NCBI GenBank assembly: GCA_030425785.1
Contig: JAUHYJ010000214.1
Span: 1 to 6,456 of the forward strand
DNA: 6,456 nucleotides
From: Acidimicrobiia bacterium
GTDB taxonomy: Bacteria; Actinomycetota; Acidimicrobiia; Acidimicrobiales; Ilumatobacteraceae
Reading direction: 5' to 3'
Made by a program: the position numbers and the translations under genes. Under the pieces are notes generated by a model. It was not told the DNA's origin. It worked only from the letters and a program-made list of their open reading frames with translations, and searched no databases. Positions within the stretch are counted from its first letter, which is position 1, and every line of letters begins with the position of its first letter. Below, piece after piece: positions 5,803 to 6,456 of this stretch.

Positions 5803-6456
5803 GTGGGTGCGAGGGTGATCACGCGAACGGCGACGGTCGCCGAGCTGCACGACCTCGACCCGTTCCGCGACCGCCCGGTGCCCGAGACGCTCGAGGTCTG
5901 GCACTGCGACCTGACCGACGCTGCGATCGTGCTCGGCTCGCGCCAGCAGCCGGAGGTCGTCGACGCCGCTGCGTGCCGCGCGGCCGGGGTGTCGATCGTT
6001 CGACGGCGCTCGGGCGGGGGCGTCGTGCTGCTGCGCCCGGCCGCGATCGTCTGGGTCGATCTCGTCGTCCCCCACGGCGTCGCGCCCGACGACGTGCGCG
6101 GGTCGATGCGCTGGGCGGGGGAGCGGTGGGCCGCTGCGCTCGACGGTCTCGTCGACGGCGAACTGACCGTCCACGGCGACGGGATGGTGGACACCCCGTG
6201 GTCCGACCTGGTGTGCTTCGCCGGCCTCGGCCCGGGTGAGGTGCTGCTCGACGGCCACAAGCTCGTCGGGCTGAGCCAGCGCCGGACCCGACACGGCCTG
6301 CGGATCCAGGGCACGGTGCACCGGCGCGACCTCGGCGACGAGCTCCCCGGCCTGTTGGCCGCAGCGCATCCGACGACGCCGCTCGACGCGGTCGCCGTCG
6401 CGCCCGATCTCGAGGCCGCGGTCGTCGCAGACCGGCTCGCCGGCGGGCCGATCCGG
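5803..6456 (+). CDS. Lipoate-protein ligase A family protein, 3' end missing
   Basis: The first 218 residues of a protein of the biotin/lipoate A/B ligase family; the frame is open to the right edge. Evidence is AIVLGSRQQPEVVDAAACRAAG (positions 41-62), the nucleotide/acyl-binding loop VRRRSGGGVVLL (66-77), and the strand AIVWVDLVVP (81-90). CFAGLGPGEVLLDGHKLVGL follows at 138-157, with the conserved Lys at K153, then SQRRTRHGLRIQGTVHR (158-174). Known for the family: the enzyme attaches lipoate (through lipoyl-AMP) or transfers octanoyl groups to the lysine of lipoyl domains of 2-oxoacid dehydrogenases and GcvH. Which of these reactions applies here cannot be decided; LplA, LipM-like and biotin-ligase-like members share these motifs. 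GTG 5803 is preferred from the -10 spacing; the only other early in-frame start is GTG 5815. It follows the LysM-NlpC/P60 gene by 30 bp but seems to have its own promoter, and there is no functional link to that gene. Confidence 0.88.
   Translation, partial: MGARVITRTATVAELHDLDPFRDRPVPETLEVWHCDLTDAAIVLGSRQQPEVVDAAACRAAGVSIVRRRSGGGVVLLRPAAIVWVDLVVPHGVAPDDVRGSMRWAGERWAAALDGLVDGELTVHGDGMVDTPWSDLVCFAGLGPGEVLLDGHKLVGLSQRRTRHGLRIQGTVHRRDLGDELPGLLAAAHPTTPLDAVAVAPDLEAAVVADRLAGGPIR

Noticed and set aside
4483..6369. A 628-codon open frame on the minus strand
   Set aside because: It runs opposite the LysM-NlpC/P60 and lipoate-ligase-like genes, which carry catalytic motifs and a signal peptide. Its own translation has no recognisable domain.

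Overview
The window is GC-rich, tightly packed bacterial DNA with a high-GC actinobacterial character. Signs of this are GTG starts, third-position G/C, a fatty-acid-type acyl-CoA dehydrogenase, a LysM-NlpC/P60 cell-wall hydrolase and TANNNT -10 elements at leaderless starts. My best guess is an Ilumatobacter-like member of the Acidimicrobiia. That placement is inferred from protein style and was not tested.

Layout. On the minus strand, 1-1872, lie a MoxR AAA+ ATPase gene and a DUF58 gene that runs off the left edge. They form the usual MoxR-DUF58 operon, which in actinobacteria often continues into a transglutaminase-like gene outside this window. Divergent from moxR, on the plus strand, are a ROK-family protein that has lost the catalytic residues of a sugar kinase (1953-2897), an acyl-CoA dehydrogenase (2932-4152), and a 78-residue Trp-rich small protein whose GTG start overlaps the dehydrogenase stop (4149-4385). 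After a 106-bp gap comes a secreted peptidoglycan hydrolase with four LysM repeats and an NlpC/P60 domain (4492-5772). Last is the 5' part of a lipoate-protein-ligase-type acyltransferase (5803 to the right edge). No RNA genes, mobile elements or CRISPR arrays were seen.

Regulation. Four of the five genes that begin a transcription unit (moxR, ROK, acyl-CoA dehydrogenase, lipoate ligase) have a TA[G/C]C[C/G]T hexamer ending 6-7 bases before the start codon and no Shine-Dalgarno sequence. This is the signature of leaderless mRNAs. The LysM-NlpC/P60 gene is the exception: its best -10 element (TACCTT) lies 48 bases before the ATG, and a perfect 12-bp palindrome lies upstream of it.

How the genes relate. 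MoxR and DUF58 probably act together on a membrane or envelope substrate. The acyl-CoA dehydrogenase and the small protein are translationally coupled. The other genes look like a normal chromosomal mixture rather than one pathway. I see no convincing novel defence or mobile system. The points most worth a second look are the degenerate ROK protein, the consistent leaderless promoter pattern and the coupled Trp-rich small protein.
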